Source of the DNA: a bacterium
GTDB taxonomy: Bacteria > Krumholzibacteriota > Krumholzibacteriia > LZORAL124-64-63
NCBI GenBank assembly: GCA_024223715.1
Contig: JAAEOA010000427.1
Location: 1-64,000, forward strand
Length of the DNA stretch: 64,000 nt
Direction of reading: 5' to 3'
The notes beneath the pieces are model-generated. The model did not search any database and was not told the DNA's origin. It saw only the letters and a list, made by a program, of their open reading frames with translations. A program made the translations under genes and the position numbers. Numbering within the stretch: the stretch's first letter is position 1; each line of letters starts with the position of its first letter. This document shows positions 40,382 to 49,668 of this stretch, piece by piece.

Positions 40382-41824
40382 TTGACTGGAGCCAACGCCC
40401 ATCCCTGGTCCGAACTACCGGTTCTTCAGGACCTATGCGCCCTGCTGCGGACACGCCTGTCTGGACGTGAAGTTTTCCGCGTGGCAGTGGGCCCCAATTG
40501 GCTGCGCCTGCATTTTGTGGGAGACGAGCGACCGGGACTGGTTCTTTCCTCCCGCCCGGGCAGCAACTACACGTTCCCTGTTCAAGGCACCTGGTCCGAC
40601 GCCATAAAAAAAGCTCTCCCGGTGGCCAAAGGCCATATTCTGGGCCAGCAGCTTACCGGCAGCACTCTTTTGCATTTGGGTGCCCTACCCGACGATCGGA
40701 TCATTGCTCTGCATTTTCTGACCCAGGACGGCAGCCATCTTTATGTTCTGCACCAGCTGTTTGGTCAAAGGGGCAATACAACCCTGCTCGACCATCAAAA
40801 CCGTTTGCTGTGGGCCCGTCACCAAATCCCGCACACGTTGCTGACTGAAATTCCCACACCTGAGACCTGGCAATCAGGCCAAGCCACCGATGCCAGGGAA
40901 GAATACTTCCAAGAGATGCGGCTCTTGTTTAAAAAACGCCTGGCTCAGGATGTATTCACTCAATACCATGCCGCTATTAATAAATCGAACGCCGCATGCC
41001 AAAGGCTGGTTGAAAACCTCAAACAAGATTTAGAAACTGCCAACCAAGGTGACCAGTTCCGCCGATGGGCCGAAGCTCTGGCTGCAAACCTGCATCTGCT
41101 GAAACAAGGTCAGGAAACTGCTGACATTATGGACTTACAGGATGGAACGCCCATCAGCATTCCTCTGAACCCAGCCCTCAGCCCAGCGGTAAACATGCAG
41201 CACTGGTTCCGCAAAGCCAGCAAAGCAGACAAAGGCCGGCAAACCATCGCTGACAATTTTCAAAGAAATGCAAGGCTGCTCCACCAACAGCAAAATGCTC
41301 TGGAGCAACTGACTGACCTGGCCCTTGTTGAAGACGATGAAACAAAGCTTTCTCAACTGCACCAATGGGCAGCTGATCATCAGGAACTTTTGCCCCGCCC
41401 CAAACCCGCCTCCCAAAAAAGGAAACACGGGCCGGAAGAGGCCACTCGTCCTTTCAGGCGGTATCTCATTGAAGACAAATGGGAAGCCTGGGTGGGTCGC
41501 AATAACAAAGAGAACGATGAACTGACCCACCGGGCCAGCCATAGCAAAGATATTTGGATGCACGCTCAGGGCGTGGCCGGAAGTCATGTCATTTTGCGTA
41601 CAGCTGGAAAACCGGAGCAAATTCCCCGGACGGTTCTGGTCAAAGCCGCCGCCCTGGCAGCATTGCATTGCAAAGCAAAACATTCCAAGCTGGTTCCGGT
41701 AATTTACACTGAAAAGAGATACGTGCGCAAACCACGCAAATCACCGCCTGGCTTGGCCGTTTGCATTCAGGAAAAAAGCATTGATGTACAGCCTGGAGTG
41801 GCCGAGGGAGTCTGCCCCATTTGA
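40382..41824 (+). CDS. rqcH: NFACT/RqcH family protein (TTG start proposed)
   Basis: PDDRIIALHF (DR motif of NFACT-N), C-terminal NFACT-R: DIWMHAQGVAGSHVILRT...KAAALAALHCKAKHSKLVPVIYTEKRYVRKP. Confidence 0.85.
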   Translation: MTGANAHPWSELPVLQDLCALLRTRLSGREVFRVAVGPNWLRLHFVGDERPGLVLSSRPGSNYTFPVQGTWSDAIKKALPVAKGHILGQQLTGSTLLHLGALPDDRIIALHFLTQDGSHLYVLHQLFGQRGNTTLLDHQNRLLWARHQIPHTLLTEIPTPETWQSGQATDAREEYFQEMRLLFKKRLAQDVFTQYHAAINKSNAACQRLVENLKQDLETANQGDQFRRWAEALAANLHLLKQGQETADIMDLQDGTPISIPLNPALSPAVNMQHWFRKASKADKGRQTIADNFQRNARLLHQQQNALEQLTDLALVEDDETKLSQLHQWAADHQELLPRPKPASQKRKHGPEEATRPFRRYLIEDKWEAWVGRNNKENDELTHRASHSKDIWMHAQGVAGSHVILRTAGKPEQIPRTVLVKAAALAALHCKAKHSKLVPVIYTEKRYVRKPRKSPPGLAVCIQEKSIDVQPGVAEGVCPI

Positions 41825-41826
41825 GG

Positions 41827-43047
41827 CTACAAACTTATCTTGGAGACAGATTCAGCTGTTTTTTCCTTGTCCGGGTATTTGTTTCGAATTTGAATCAGGT
41901 CTTTTGGTCGGGAAATAAACACACTCACCAAATCCGGGTCAAACTGGGTTCCTGCCCCATCGCGAAGCACCTGAATCGTATCCTCATGGGACCAGGCCTC
42001 TTTATATACGCGGCGGCTGGTCAGGGCATCATACACATCACAAATGGAAACAATTCGGGCTTCCAGAGGAATAGATTTACCTGACAGGCCTTTGGGATAG
42101 CCCAAACCATCCCATCTTTCATGATGGCAACGGGCCACAATGGCTCCCATTGTGATCATGGCGTATTGACCAAAATCATCAATTAAATCTTCCAGCAATT
42201 CGCCACCGATGGTCGTATGAGTCCGCATGACATCAAACTCATCATCAGTCAATTTACCGGGTTTCAGCAAAATGGAATCGGGAACGCCGACCTTGCCCAC
42301 ATCGTGCAGAGCGGCCGCCCGTTCAATTATGTCAATAAAAGCTGGAGTTACGGAATGGTACCCCACGCGGTCCACCAAACGCTGAGCCAGGTAACGGCTC
42401 ATTGCACAAATACGACTTAAGTGACCGCCAATGTGTGAATCACGAATTTCGGACAACATGGCCATGCCCCGAATGACCGCATCGCGGCTATCACGCAATT
42501 CATTAACCAGGCGAATGTTTTCCAGGGAGTATGACATCTGGTCCACAATCATGGTGCACATGCCAATTCGGTCCTGAGTAAAAGCCCCCGGTTCGCAATA
42601 GCTGAAATCAAACACACCAACCGGCCCGGCGTTGGATATTACCGGAACCACCAGACTGCAACCCATGTCTTCGGCCAGAGGATTAATGCCAGGAGTGACA
42701 GTCAAATCATCGAGATGAACCTGATACTCTTCACTGAAAGCCTGGGCATGAATGCTGGAAGGGTCGTCGCAGGATATTCTCAGGCCCGCTTCAATGCCAT
42801 CAGTGCTGACAGCAGCCTGCAGGACCAACTCTTCGCTGTGTGGGTCTTTCAAAAACAGAGAGCAATAATCGCAACCAATTACCTTGGAGACGCCACTGAC
42901 CACTTCATCGTACGAAGACTCGTCCACCGTCATGCATACCATTCGGGCGTTTAAGGCTTGCAGGGCCTGCAATCGGTCAACCCCTGAAGCGGCTCCGGTG
43001 GCAACGGTCATGTCCTGATTAAAAAAGTTCTGAGTCAGATGTGGCAT
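41827..43047 (-). CDS. GAF plus HD-GYP domain phosphohydrolase
   Basis: AAALHDVGKVGVPDSILLKPGKLTDDEFDVMRTH; HHERWDGLGYPKGLSGKSIPLEARI. Confidence 0.93.
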   Translation of the reverse strand: MPHLTQNFFNQDMTVATGAASGVDRLQALQALNARMVCMTVDESSYDEVVSGVSKVIGCDYCSLFLKDPHSEELVLQAAVSTDGIEAGLRISCDDPSSIHAQAFSEEYQVHLDDLTVTPGINPLAEDMGCSLVVPVISNAGPVGVFDFSYCEPGAFTQDRIGMCTMIVDQMSYSLENIRLVNELRDSRDAVIRGMAMLSEIRDSHIGGHLSRICAMSRYLAQRLVDRVGYHSVTPAFIDIIERAAALHDVGKVGVPDSILLKPGKLTDDEFDVMRTHTTIGGELLEDLIDDFGQYAMITMGAIVARCHHERWDGLGYPKGLSGKSIPLEARIVSICDVYDALTSRRVYKEAWSHEDTIQVLRDGAGTQFDPDLVSVFISRPKDLIQIRNKYPDKEKTAESVSKISL

Positions 43048-43131
43048 TTTTAGACCTTGAGCGAAAGTTATTGATCTCCGATGGTCTTCTGGGTATCGGA
43101 CAGATATAATCTCACTAAAGGAAAAAAGATC

Positions 43132-44232
43132 TTATTTTAAACGCTCAATCTCGGCCACCAATACCTCTTCAAGGTCCTTTTTATCGATGGTCCGATGCAA
43201 TTCGCCCATCCGATAAATGGCCACCTTGGTTTGGCCAGCCGCAATACCCAGATCGGCAGCCTTCGCTTCGCCTGGTCCATTAACGATACAACCCATGACC
43301 GCAACAATTCTTTCGGGAGGCAAGTCTTTAGCCAGTTCTTCCACTTTTGCGGCCAGCTTGACCACATCGACCTCCACCCGACCACAGGTTGGACACGCCA
43401 CAACCCGGGCAAATCCCTGCCGTAATCCCAAAGCACTGAGCATGTGAAACCCGGCCAGAATTTCCTGCACCGGATCAGCCGCCAGACTGATACGAATCGT
43501 GTCACCAATACCCTCCGACAGTAACACCGACATGGCTGCCACCGACCGTGAGGTTCCGGCCAATAAAGTTCCGGCTTCAGTCACGCCAAGGTGCTGCGGC
43601 ACATCGCTGATTTTTGCAAAACGACGACAGGCATCGACTACCTGACCAGGCTCGCTGCTTTTCAGACTGACAGCCACATCGTGAAAGCCCACCGCTGCCA
43701 GAGTTTCGATTTCATCGAGGGCACACTGCACCAGAGCACCAGCAGGATCTTGGGCATGAAGCTCTTCATACCGACGATGCAAGCTGCCGCCATTGACCCC
43801 AATGCGAATGGGAACACCTTTATCCAAAGCCGCAGCCGCCACTTCCCGAATTTTGTCTTTGTTGCCAATATTACCGGGATTGATTCGCAATTTGGCAATA
43901 CCCGCTTCAAGGGAAACCAGAGCCAGTTTGTGGTTGAAGTGAATGTCGGCCACCAGAGGTGTATTGCTCTGGGCGATAATGCGCGGCAAAGCCTCACCGG
44001 CGGCTTCGTCGTTAACAGTCAACCGAACCAGTTCCGCCCCCGCGGTGGCCAGTTCACGAATTTGCTCCAAAGTAGTATCGGCATCACCTGTTTTGGTGCA
44101 AGTCATACTTTGAACCCGGATTGGGGCATCACCGCCAATAGTAATTCCCCCCACATTGATCTGGCGGGTTTTCACCCGAGGAGCACAAAGTCTGAAACTG
44201 TGGGAATTTCCAATCTGCTTTTCTCCAGACAT
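43132..44232 (-). CDS. ispG: (E)-4-hydroxy-3-methylbut-2-enyl-diphosphate synthase
   Basis: GGDAPIRVQSMTCTKTGD; VACPTCGRVEVD; VMGCIVNGPGEAKAADLGIA. Confidence 0.96.
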   Translation of the reverse strand: MSGEKQIGNSHSFRLCAPRVKTRQINVGGITIGGDAPIRVQSMTCTKTGDADTTLEQIRELATAGAELVRLTVNDEAAGEALPRIIAQSNTPLVADIHFNHKLALVSLEAGIAKLRINPGNIGNKDKIREVAAAALDKGVPIRIGVNGGSLHRRYEELHAQDPAGALVQCALDEIETLAAVGFHDVAVSLKSSEPGQVVDACRRFAKISDVPQHLGVTEAGTLLAGTSRSVAAMSVLLSEGIGDTIRISLAADPVQEILAGFHMLSALGLRQGFARVVACPTCGRVEVDVVKLAAKVEELAKDLPPERIVAVMGCIVNGPGEAKAADLGIAAGQTKVAIYRMGELHRTIDKKDLEEVLVAEIERLK

Positions 44233-46148
44233 TATTTCTCCTCAAGAGCCGTGCCGGCCCTTCTTGTATCGCCCTGGCGAACGGTATAATCCATTTGGTC
44301 CAAATATTCGAGCATGGGAATTCCCAGTTTCCGGGTCAGGCCACTGATTTCCCGAAAAACAGCAAAAGCCAGCTCTCCCTCAGCAGAAAAATGAGCCCTC
44401 AGCTTCTGCAGCAACTCTTCAAAGGCCTGATGAGAGACTAAATAGTCGTTGTTAATGGCCACCGCATACTTGTGATCCACAAGATATCGACTCACTTCAG
44501 GTGTTTTGAATTCTTTCAACTCCGGCTGACTTGCCGCTTCCCTGAAAGTGGGAGATTCTTCTGCCCAATTATCCAACCCTGGCCAGTCCAAGGCGAAGGC
44601 AAGCAATTCCCCGATGACCTTTTGCACAGCCACTTCCATGGCCGTATTCAACGGGGGGCCAGCTTCCGAAAGAACAATGCGGTCATCCAAAACCTGCCAG
44701 GAATCTTCCTGACCCAAAGCCCGACAAATGGCATTCCATTCCGCAGCTCCACTTTTGAATTTCATTTTGCGACGGGCTTCTTCTTTGGGAATGCCCAGTC
44801 GCAAAGGAAAACGCGTACCATATTCACTTACCATGGTTACAATTTTTTGACCCAACTCAGCAAGCAACTCCCGCAAGTAAATACGTTTGCCCACCACCAT
44901 GGCTTCGGGATCATCCTGATGGCCCATGGCTTCAGCCACCGGCAACCCTTTCAGACCGGCGTCTTTAAGATTCTGCCGAAACAGATCACCGGTATCGCCT
45001 TCCTCCATAATCAGCAGAATTTCGCTTACTTTTTCGTCGAATCGTTTGTGCGGGACCGGGTTTGCATCAAGCACCACACCGCCGGCAATGCTAACCACCG
45101 GCGAATAAAAACGCAGAACCAGCCGGTCGTCACGCACGGCAATCAAGTCCGATTCCAGGTGCATTTGGGCTAAACCTTTTCGTGGACCACCGTCACCTCC
45201 GAGCTCGTGCTCATCCAAAAGAACAATGCGCCCGAGAACTTCCCGCCCAGCATGATGAACATGGACCCTCTGGCGATTTTTTATAATTCCCTTGTAGTGC
45301 GACATAACATTGACCCGAATGTCCAGCCGACGGGTGGGTTCCACCGCCTTGGCTTCAACAATTTGAAAGCCACGTTCCATCTCGTCTTTTTTGACACCGT
45401 GAAGAGCCAGAGCCAACCGCTGGCCGGAAGCCCCCTGGTCGGCCTTCACCCCATGAACCTGAACTTCCCGCACTCTGATTTTATCGCCCGTGGGTTGAAC
45501 CACAAGTTTGTCCCCAGGCTTCACCGAACCACTCCAGCAAGTGCCCGTCACCACAACGCCGGCTCCCGGCAAAGTGAAAATGCGGTCCACGGGCATGCGG
45601 AAAAACCCCTCTTCCTTGCGTTGGGGCAAAGCCAGGGCTTCACCTTCAAGGGCAGCTTTCAGGTCATCCAGGCCGGCCCCGGTGTGAGCAGAAACCGGAA
45701 CTACCGGTTTGCCCTCCAAAAATGTGCCCTCCACCAACTCCAGAGCTTCTTCGGTGGCCACGGCAAGAATATCTTCATCCACCAAATCAGTTTTGGTCAT
45801 GACCACAACACCGCTGGCTACAGCCAGGGAATCAAGAATTTCCAAATGCTCAACAGTTTGAGGCATGACACCTTCATCGGCGGCAACCACCAGGAAAGCC
45901 AGGTCCACACCACCGGCTCCGGACACCATTTGTTTGACAAACTTTTCGTGACCGGGCATATCCACCACACCCAGTTTCAGGCCATCCGAGAGTTCAAACT
46001 CGGCAAAGCCCAGCTCGATACTAATACCGCGTTCCCGCTCTTCCTTGAGACGGTCAGTATGGGTGCCGGTTAATGCAGTAATCAGAGCTGTCTTGCCGTG
46101 GTCAACATGACCTGCAGCTCCAAGAATGAAATGGCGATCCTGAGCCAT
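44232..46148 (-). CDS. selB: Selenocysteine-specific translation elongation factor
   Basis: GAAGHVDHGKTALITALTGTHTDRLKEERERGISIELGFA; DMPGHEKFVKQM; winged-helix C-terminus. Confidence 0.93.
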   Translation of the reverse strand: MAQDRHFILGAAGHVDHGKTALITALTGTHTDRLKEERERGISIELGFAEFELSDGLKLGVVDMPGHEKFVKQMVSGAGGVDLAFLVVAADEGVMPQTVEHLEILDSLAVASGVVVMTKTDLVDEDILAVATEEALELVEGTFLEGKPVVPVSAHTGAGLDDLKAALEGEALALPQRKEEGFFRMPVDRIFTLPGAGVVVTGTCWSGSVKPGDKLVVQPTGDKIRVREVQVHGVKADQGASGQRLALALHGVKKDEMERGFQIVEAKAVEPTRRLDIRVNVMSHYKGIIKNRQRVHVHHAGREVLGRIVLLDEHELGGDGGPRKGLAQMHLESDLIAVRDDRLVLRFYSPVVSIAGGVVLDANPVPHKRFDEKVSEILLIMEEGDTGDLFRQNLKDAGLKGLPVAEAMGHQDDPEAMVVGKRIYLRELLAELGQKIVTMVSEYGTRFPLRLGIPKEEARRKMKFKSGAAEWNAICRALGQEDSWQVLDDRIVLSEAGPPLNTAMEVAVQKVIGELLAFALDWPGLDNWAEESPTFREAASQPELKEFKTPEVSRYLVDHKYAVAINNDYLVSHQAFEELLQKLRAHFSAEGELAFAVFREISGLTRKLGIPMLEYLDQMDYTVRQGDTRRAGTALEEK

Positions 46149-46349
46149 GGGAGTTTTTGCCTTTCCGAAAGAGTGTTCTGGGTTCCGGTCAAAGATAGAA
46201 CACTTTAAGTCCTTTGACTTACAAAAACTTGGGACTTCCTCTGAAAACCCCAATTTCATACCTGCCAGAAGCAAGATGTCCTGGCGGAATAAATATCCAA
46301 TCGGAACTTCAATGGGCTGAGAGCCCCATTCTCAAAGCGATGAAGAACA

Positions 46350-46499
46350 CAACAACGGCTTGTTGAATTTAACAACACAAGCAACTAGTTGCCATATAAG
46401 TGGTTAGATTCACTTTTCCGTATTCCCTCAAAATTAGCCGCTGAAATATTCATCATTATCATTACTTCAACTAAAGAAACAACACCCGTAACCTGTTGT
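46350..46499 (+). promoter_or_regulatory. Cluster of CAAC/GTTG-type dyads, candidate enhancer-binding-protein sites
   Basis: CAACAA-CGGC-TTGTTG (46350-46365); GCAACTAGTTGC (46381-46392, perfect); ACAACA-N9-TGTTGT (46479-46499). Confidence 0.5.
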
Positions 46500-46529
46500 C
46501 CCCCTGCTTGTTAAGCGACACCAACTTCC

Positions 46530-46545
46530 TGGCACCCTCTATGCA
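46530..46545 (+). promoter_or_regulatory. Sigma-54 (-24/-12) promoter candidate
   Basis: TGGCACCCTCTATGCA: GG-N10-GC spacing, 64 bp upstream of the ATG at 46609. Confidence 0.7.
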
Positions 46546-46608
46546 ATACATAAAATGTGATTCCCATAATTATTCTGTTTCAACGGAAACAAAACCAAAG
46601 GAAACGCC

Positions 46609-47274
46609 ATGACTGCCATCCTCGTAATCCTCATGTTTGTTGTTCTGTTAAGCCTCGACTCATTCAAACTTTACCTCAAACGACGCAAGGGTGCCGAACC
46701 AGCCGAAAAACCGCTGGCCACATTCACCCCCATTCAATTCCCCAAGGGTTTGTTCCTGGGCAAAAACCACAGTTATGCCCGGCTCACGGAATTGGGTGAA
46801 CTGAAAGTTGGAATCGATGAGCTGCTGACCCAGGCCCTTGGCGATGTGGATGAAGTGGATATCATGCCTGCCGGAACACGCCTGGCCAAAGGTGATACCA
46901 TGGCCATTGTCACCCGCTTGGGTCACAAATTTCAGGTTACTTCTCCAGTTTCCGGCACTGTTGTTGCCCCCAACGAGAACGCTGAAATTAATCCCTACAC
47001 CATCAATACCGATCCGTATGGCCGCGGCTGGCTGGCAACCATCTGGCCTGTTGAACACAACGAAGCCCTTCGGGACCTAAAAGTTGGCGACCGGGCCTCC
47101 AGTTGGTTAAAAAACGAGACAACCCGGTTCACTGACTTTTTAACCGCCCGAACCAGTTCTGAAATGGGAGGAGCCCTGGCTGCCGATGGTGCCCATCCTG
47201 TAGTTGGCGCAGCTTGTATTCTGGATGAAGAAGGCTGGAATCAGTTCGAAAAGGAATTTGCCCGGATCAAATAA
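46609..47274 (+). CDS. Membrane-anchored GcvH-like protein lacking the canonical lipoyl lysine
   Basis: N-terminal TM MTAILVILMFVVLLSLDSF; GELKVGIDELLTQALGDVDEVDIMPAGTRLAKGDTMAIVTRLGHKFQVTSPVSGTVVAPNENAEINPYTINTDPYGRGWLATI aligns to GcvH. Confidence 0.8.
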   Translation: MTAILVILMFVVLLSLDSFKLYLKRRKGAEPAEKPLATFTPIQFPKGLFLGKNHSYARLTELGELKVGIDELLTQALGDVDEVDIMPAGTRLAKGDTMAIVTRLGHKFQVTSPVSGTVVAPNENAEINPYTINTDPYGRGWLATIWPVEHNEALRDLKVGDRASSWLKNETTRFTDFLTARTSSEMGGALAADGAHPVVGAACILDEEGWNQFEKEFARIK

Positions 47275-47307
47275 TTATAAACTCCGGCACTGAAATTCAA
47301 AGGAAAT

Positions 47308-47339
47308 GAGGGAGGCCGAACCAGCCTCCCTCTTTTTAT
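47308..47339 (+). terminator. Intrinsic terminator after the GcvH-like gene
   Basis: GAGGGAGGC-CGAACCA-GCCTCCCTC-TTTTT. Confidence 0.9.
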
Positions 47340-47740
47340 TACCGCACTTCGCCTTCACCAAGTTCCGGCCCTTCGGGCAAAGCTTTTCGCTCGTGACAAT
47401 CGATACAGGTCGTGGAAATTTCCTCCACCATATGACACCCCACACATAACTGGTGGTAAGCCATCTTCAAATCCGGGCTCTCCCAATCTGCAGGATCAAA
47501 TTCCTCCATATGACAATCGCTGCATAAGGATATTTCATCCGGTTCCTGGTCGTGGTGGCAATCCGTACAGTCTTCGGCAACATCCACATGATCAGAATGG
47601 GTGAACTCCACCGCCTCAAACCAGTAACTAATGGATTCAATAGTCACCTCTTCAGGACTCTCAATCACTTCTGCTTCCTGGCCCACACCCACGGCAGCAA
47701 CCCAGGTTACAAAAGCAATCGTCAGGACCAAAGTTTTCAT
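47339..47740 (-). CDS. Tetrahaem cytochrome c (c3/c7-like)
   Basis: Signal peptide; four CXXCH motifs CTDCH, CSDCH, CVGCH, CIDCH. Confidence 0.9.
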   Translation of the reverse strand: MKTLVLTIAFVTWVAAVGVGQEAEVIESPEEVTIESISYWFEAVEFTHSDHVDVAEDCTDCHHDQEPDEISLCSDCHMEEFDPADWESPDLKMAYHQLCVGCHMVEEISTTCIDCHERKALPEGPELGEGEVR

Positions 47741-48312
47741 TCGTTGTCTCCTTTCAGGAAGAACGACAGGATTCCGTCTTTAGGTACATTCATGACTTCT
47801 GCACAGGACCCGCAATAGGACGGATCCTTCAAATCAACATGTTCAGGAAGAAGGGAAGCGTTCATCACACACCAGGAAAGCTGGCAATGAACCAAACCGA
47901 AGGTATGGCCCAGCTCGTGCATCACCTCTTTGAGGATTCGCAATCTGAGCTTGTGCAAATCCATTGGTTCCCCTGCAAACATGGGGCACAAACGATGGGT
48001 TGAGGCAATACCCAACTGCCCGTTTAATTGGGCGCTTCCCAATACGTGGGCAAAAACCGGTAGAAATAAATCAACATCCGTGACAGCAATCCGTTTTGTT
48101 TCCGGGTCCACAGCGGGCCGCTGCATCGTTTGAAGAAGGACGTCCACGGAATATTGCTGACGATCCAGAACAAAAGCCTCTTTAGTGGGCAGAACCTGAT
48201 CCATGACCCTAACCGGATGGGCCAAACTAACAGCCAGGTCCTGACGCAGCTGATTCAACAGCCCGGGCGCCAGGCCTCCCGTTCCCATGAGTTCCAAACT
48301 CCAGGCTGGCAT
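47737..48312 (-). CDS. amzA: Archaemetzincin-family zinc metalloprotease
   Basis: HELGHTFGLVHCQLSWCVMNASLLPEHVDLKDPSYCGSC fits HEXXHXXGXXHCX4CXM...CXXC. Confidence 0.92.
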   Translation of the reverse strand: MPAWSLELMGTGGLAPGLLNQLRQDLAVSLAHPVRVMDQVLPTKEAFVLDRQQYSVDVLLQTMQRPAVDPETKRIAVTDVDLFLPVFAHVLGSAQLNGQLGIASTHRLCPMFAGEPMDLHKLRLRILKEVMHELGHTFGLVHCQLSWCVMNASLLPEHVDLKDPSYCGSCAEVMNVPKDGILSFFLKGDNE

Positions 48313-48313
48313 T

Positions 48314-49657
48314 TCACTTCCGTTCGATGCCGAACTTGCGCATCTTGTTGTATAAGGTCACTCTGTCGATTTCCAAAGTCTTGGCTGTATGAGTAACATT
48401 AAAAGCATGAAGCTTGAGTAGCCGGCGAATGTGTTTCTCTTCAATGGCCCGGAGGGATTGGTCATCGTCCCCTCCTGTTTTGTCCTTGTCGACAATGGGC
48501 AGGTGCTCCTCCTGAATTTCGACACCTCGGCAGACAACCAGCGCCCGCTCAATGGCATTGGCCAGCTCCCGCACATTTCCAGGCCAGGAATACCTGACCA
48601 GCAACTCTCTGACTTCTTTTGAAAACCCTTTAGCCTGACGTCCCATGGCTCCGGCATAACGATCCAGGAAATGTTCGGCAATTGGCAAAATGTCCTCTGG
48701 TCGATCCCGCAAAGGAGGAATAGTCAGGGAAAAAACATTGATCCGGAAAAACAGATCATCACGGAAATCGCCAGAGTCGACAGCTTTCTGAAGGTTTCGA
48801 TTGGTGGCACAAATCAAACGAAAATCCACAGAAATTTCCTGATTGCCACCCAAACGGGTTATTTTCCGGTCTTCAAGAGCGCGTAATAACTCAACCTGAA
48901 CCTTGGGTGAAACTTCACCCACCTCGTCTAGAAAAAGTGTGCCACCGTCGGCCAATTCAATTTTCCCTTTTCGCCGGGAAGTTGCCCCCGTGAAAGCACC
49001 TTTTTCATGACCAAATAATTCGGACTCCAGCAAACTGTCCGAAAGAGCACCGCAATTAACAGCCACCATGGTGCCAAAATTGCGTTGACTGCGATTATGA
49101 ATCTGACGGGCAATCAGTTCCTTTCCCGTTCCCGATTCTCCAAAAATCATGACTGAAGTATCAGTGGGCGCAACCATCTCTGCCAACTCCATCACCTTGC
49201 CCATTTCCGGACTCTGGCCGGTAACAATTGTTGGCCCTGATTTGGTCAACTGGTTTTTCAGCGTCACATTTTCTTTCGTTAAGGCAACTTTTTCGCAGGC
49301 CTGGGCCACAATTCTTGAAAGGGCTTCCGGATCAAACGGTTTGACGAGATAATCGTAAGCTCCTTCCTTCAGAGCATGAACAGCGGTATCCACAGAGGCG
49401 TACGCCGTTACCAGAACAACCGCAATATCGGCATCCTTCCGACGCACCCGGCCCAGTAATTCCAGACCATCCATTCCCGGCATTTTTATGTCGGAAACAA
49501 TAACATCGTACGATTGACGACCGAGCATGTTGAGAGCCTCCTGCCCACTCGATGCTGACTCGACATCGTAGCCATCCTCAGCAAACCAATGCGACAGTGA
49601 CTCCCGCACATGGAGTTCATCATCAACAATCAAGAGCCTGGGTATGTGCTGACTCAT
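48314..49657 (-). CDS. Sigma-54-dependent response regulator (NtrC/ZraR-like)
   Basis: LLIVDDELHVRESL receiver, GESGTGKELIARQIH, GAFTGA, Fis-like HTH C-terminus. Confidence 0.95.
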   Translation of the reverse strand: MSQHIPRLLIVDDELHVRESLSHWFAEDGYDVESASSGQEALNMLGRQSYDVIVSDIKMPGMDGLELLGRVRRKDADIAVVLVTAYASVDTAVHALKEGAYDYLVKPFDPEALSRIVAQACEKVALTKENVTLKNQLTKSGPTIVTGQSPEMGKVMELAEMVAPTDTSVMIFGESGTGKELIARQIHNRSQRNFGTMVAVNCGALSDSLLESELFGHEKGAFTGATSRRKGKIELADGGTLFLDEVGEVSPKVQVELLRALEDRKITRLGGNQEISVDFRLICATNRNLQKAVDSGDFRDDLFFRINVFSLTIPPLRDRPEDILPIAEHFLDRYAGAMGRQAKGFSKEVRELLVRYSWPGNVRELANAIERALVVCRGVEIQEEHLPIVDKDKTGGDDDQSLRAIEEKHIRRLLKLHAFNVTHTAKTLEIDRVTLYNKMRKFGIERK

Positions 49658-49668
49658 GACACTTCCTC

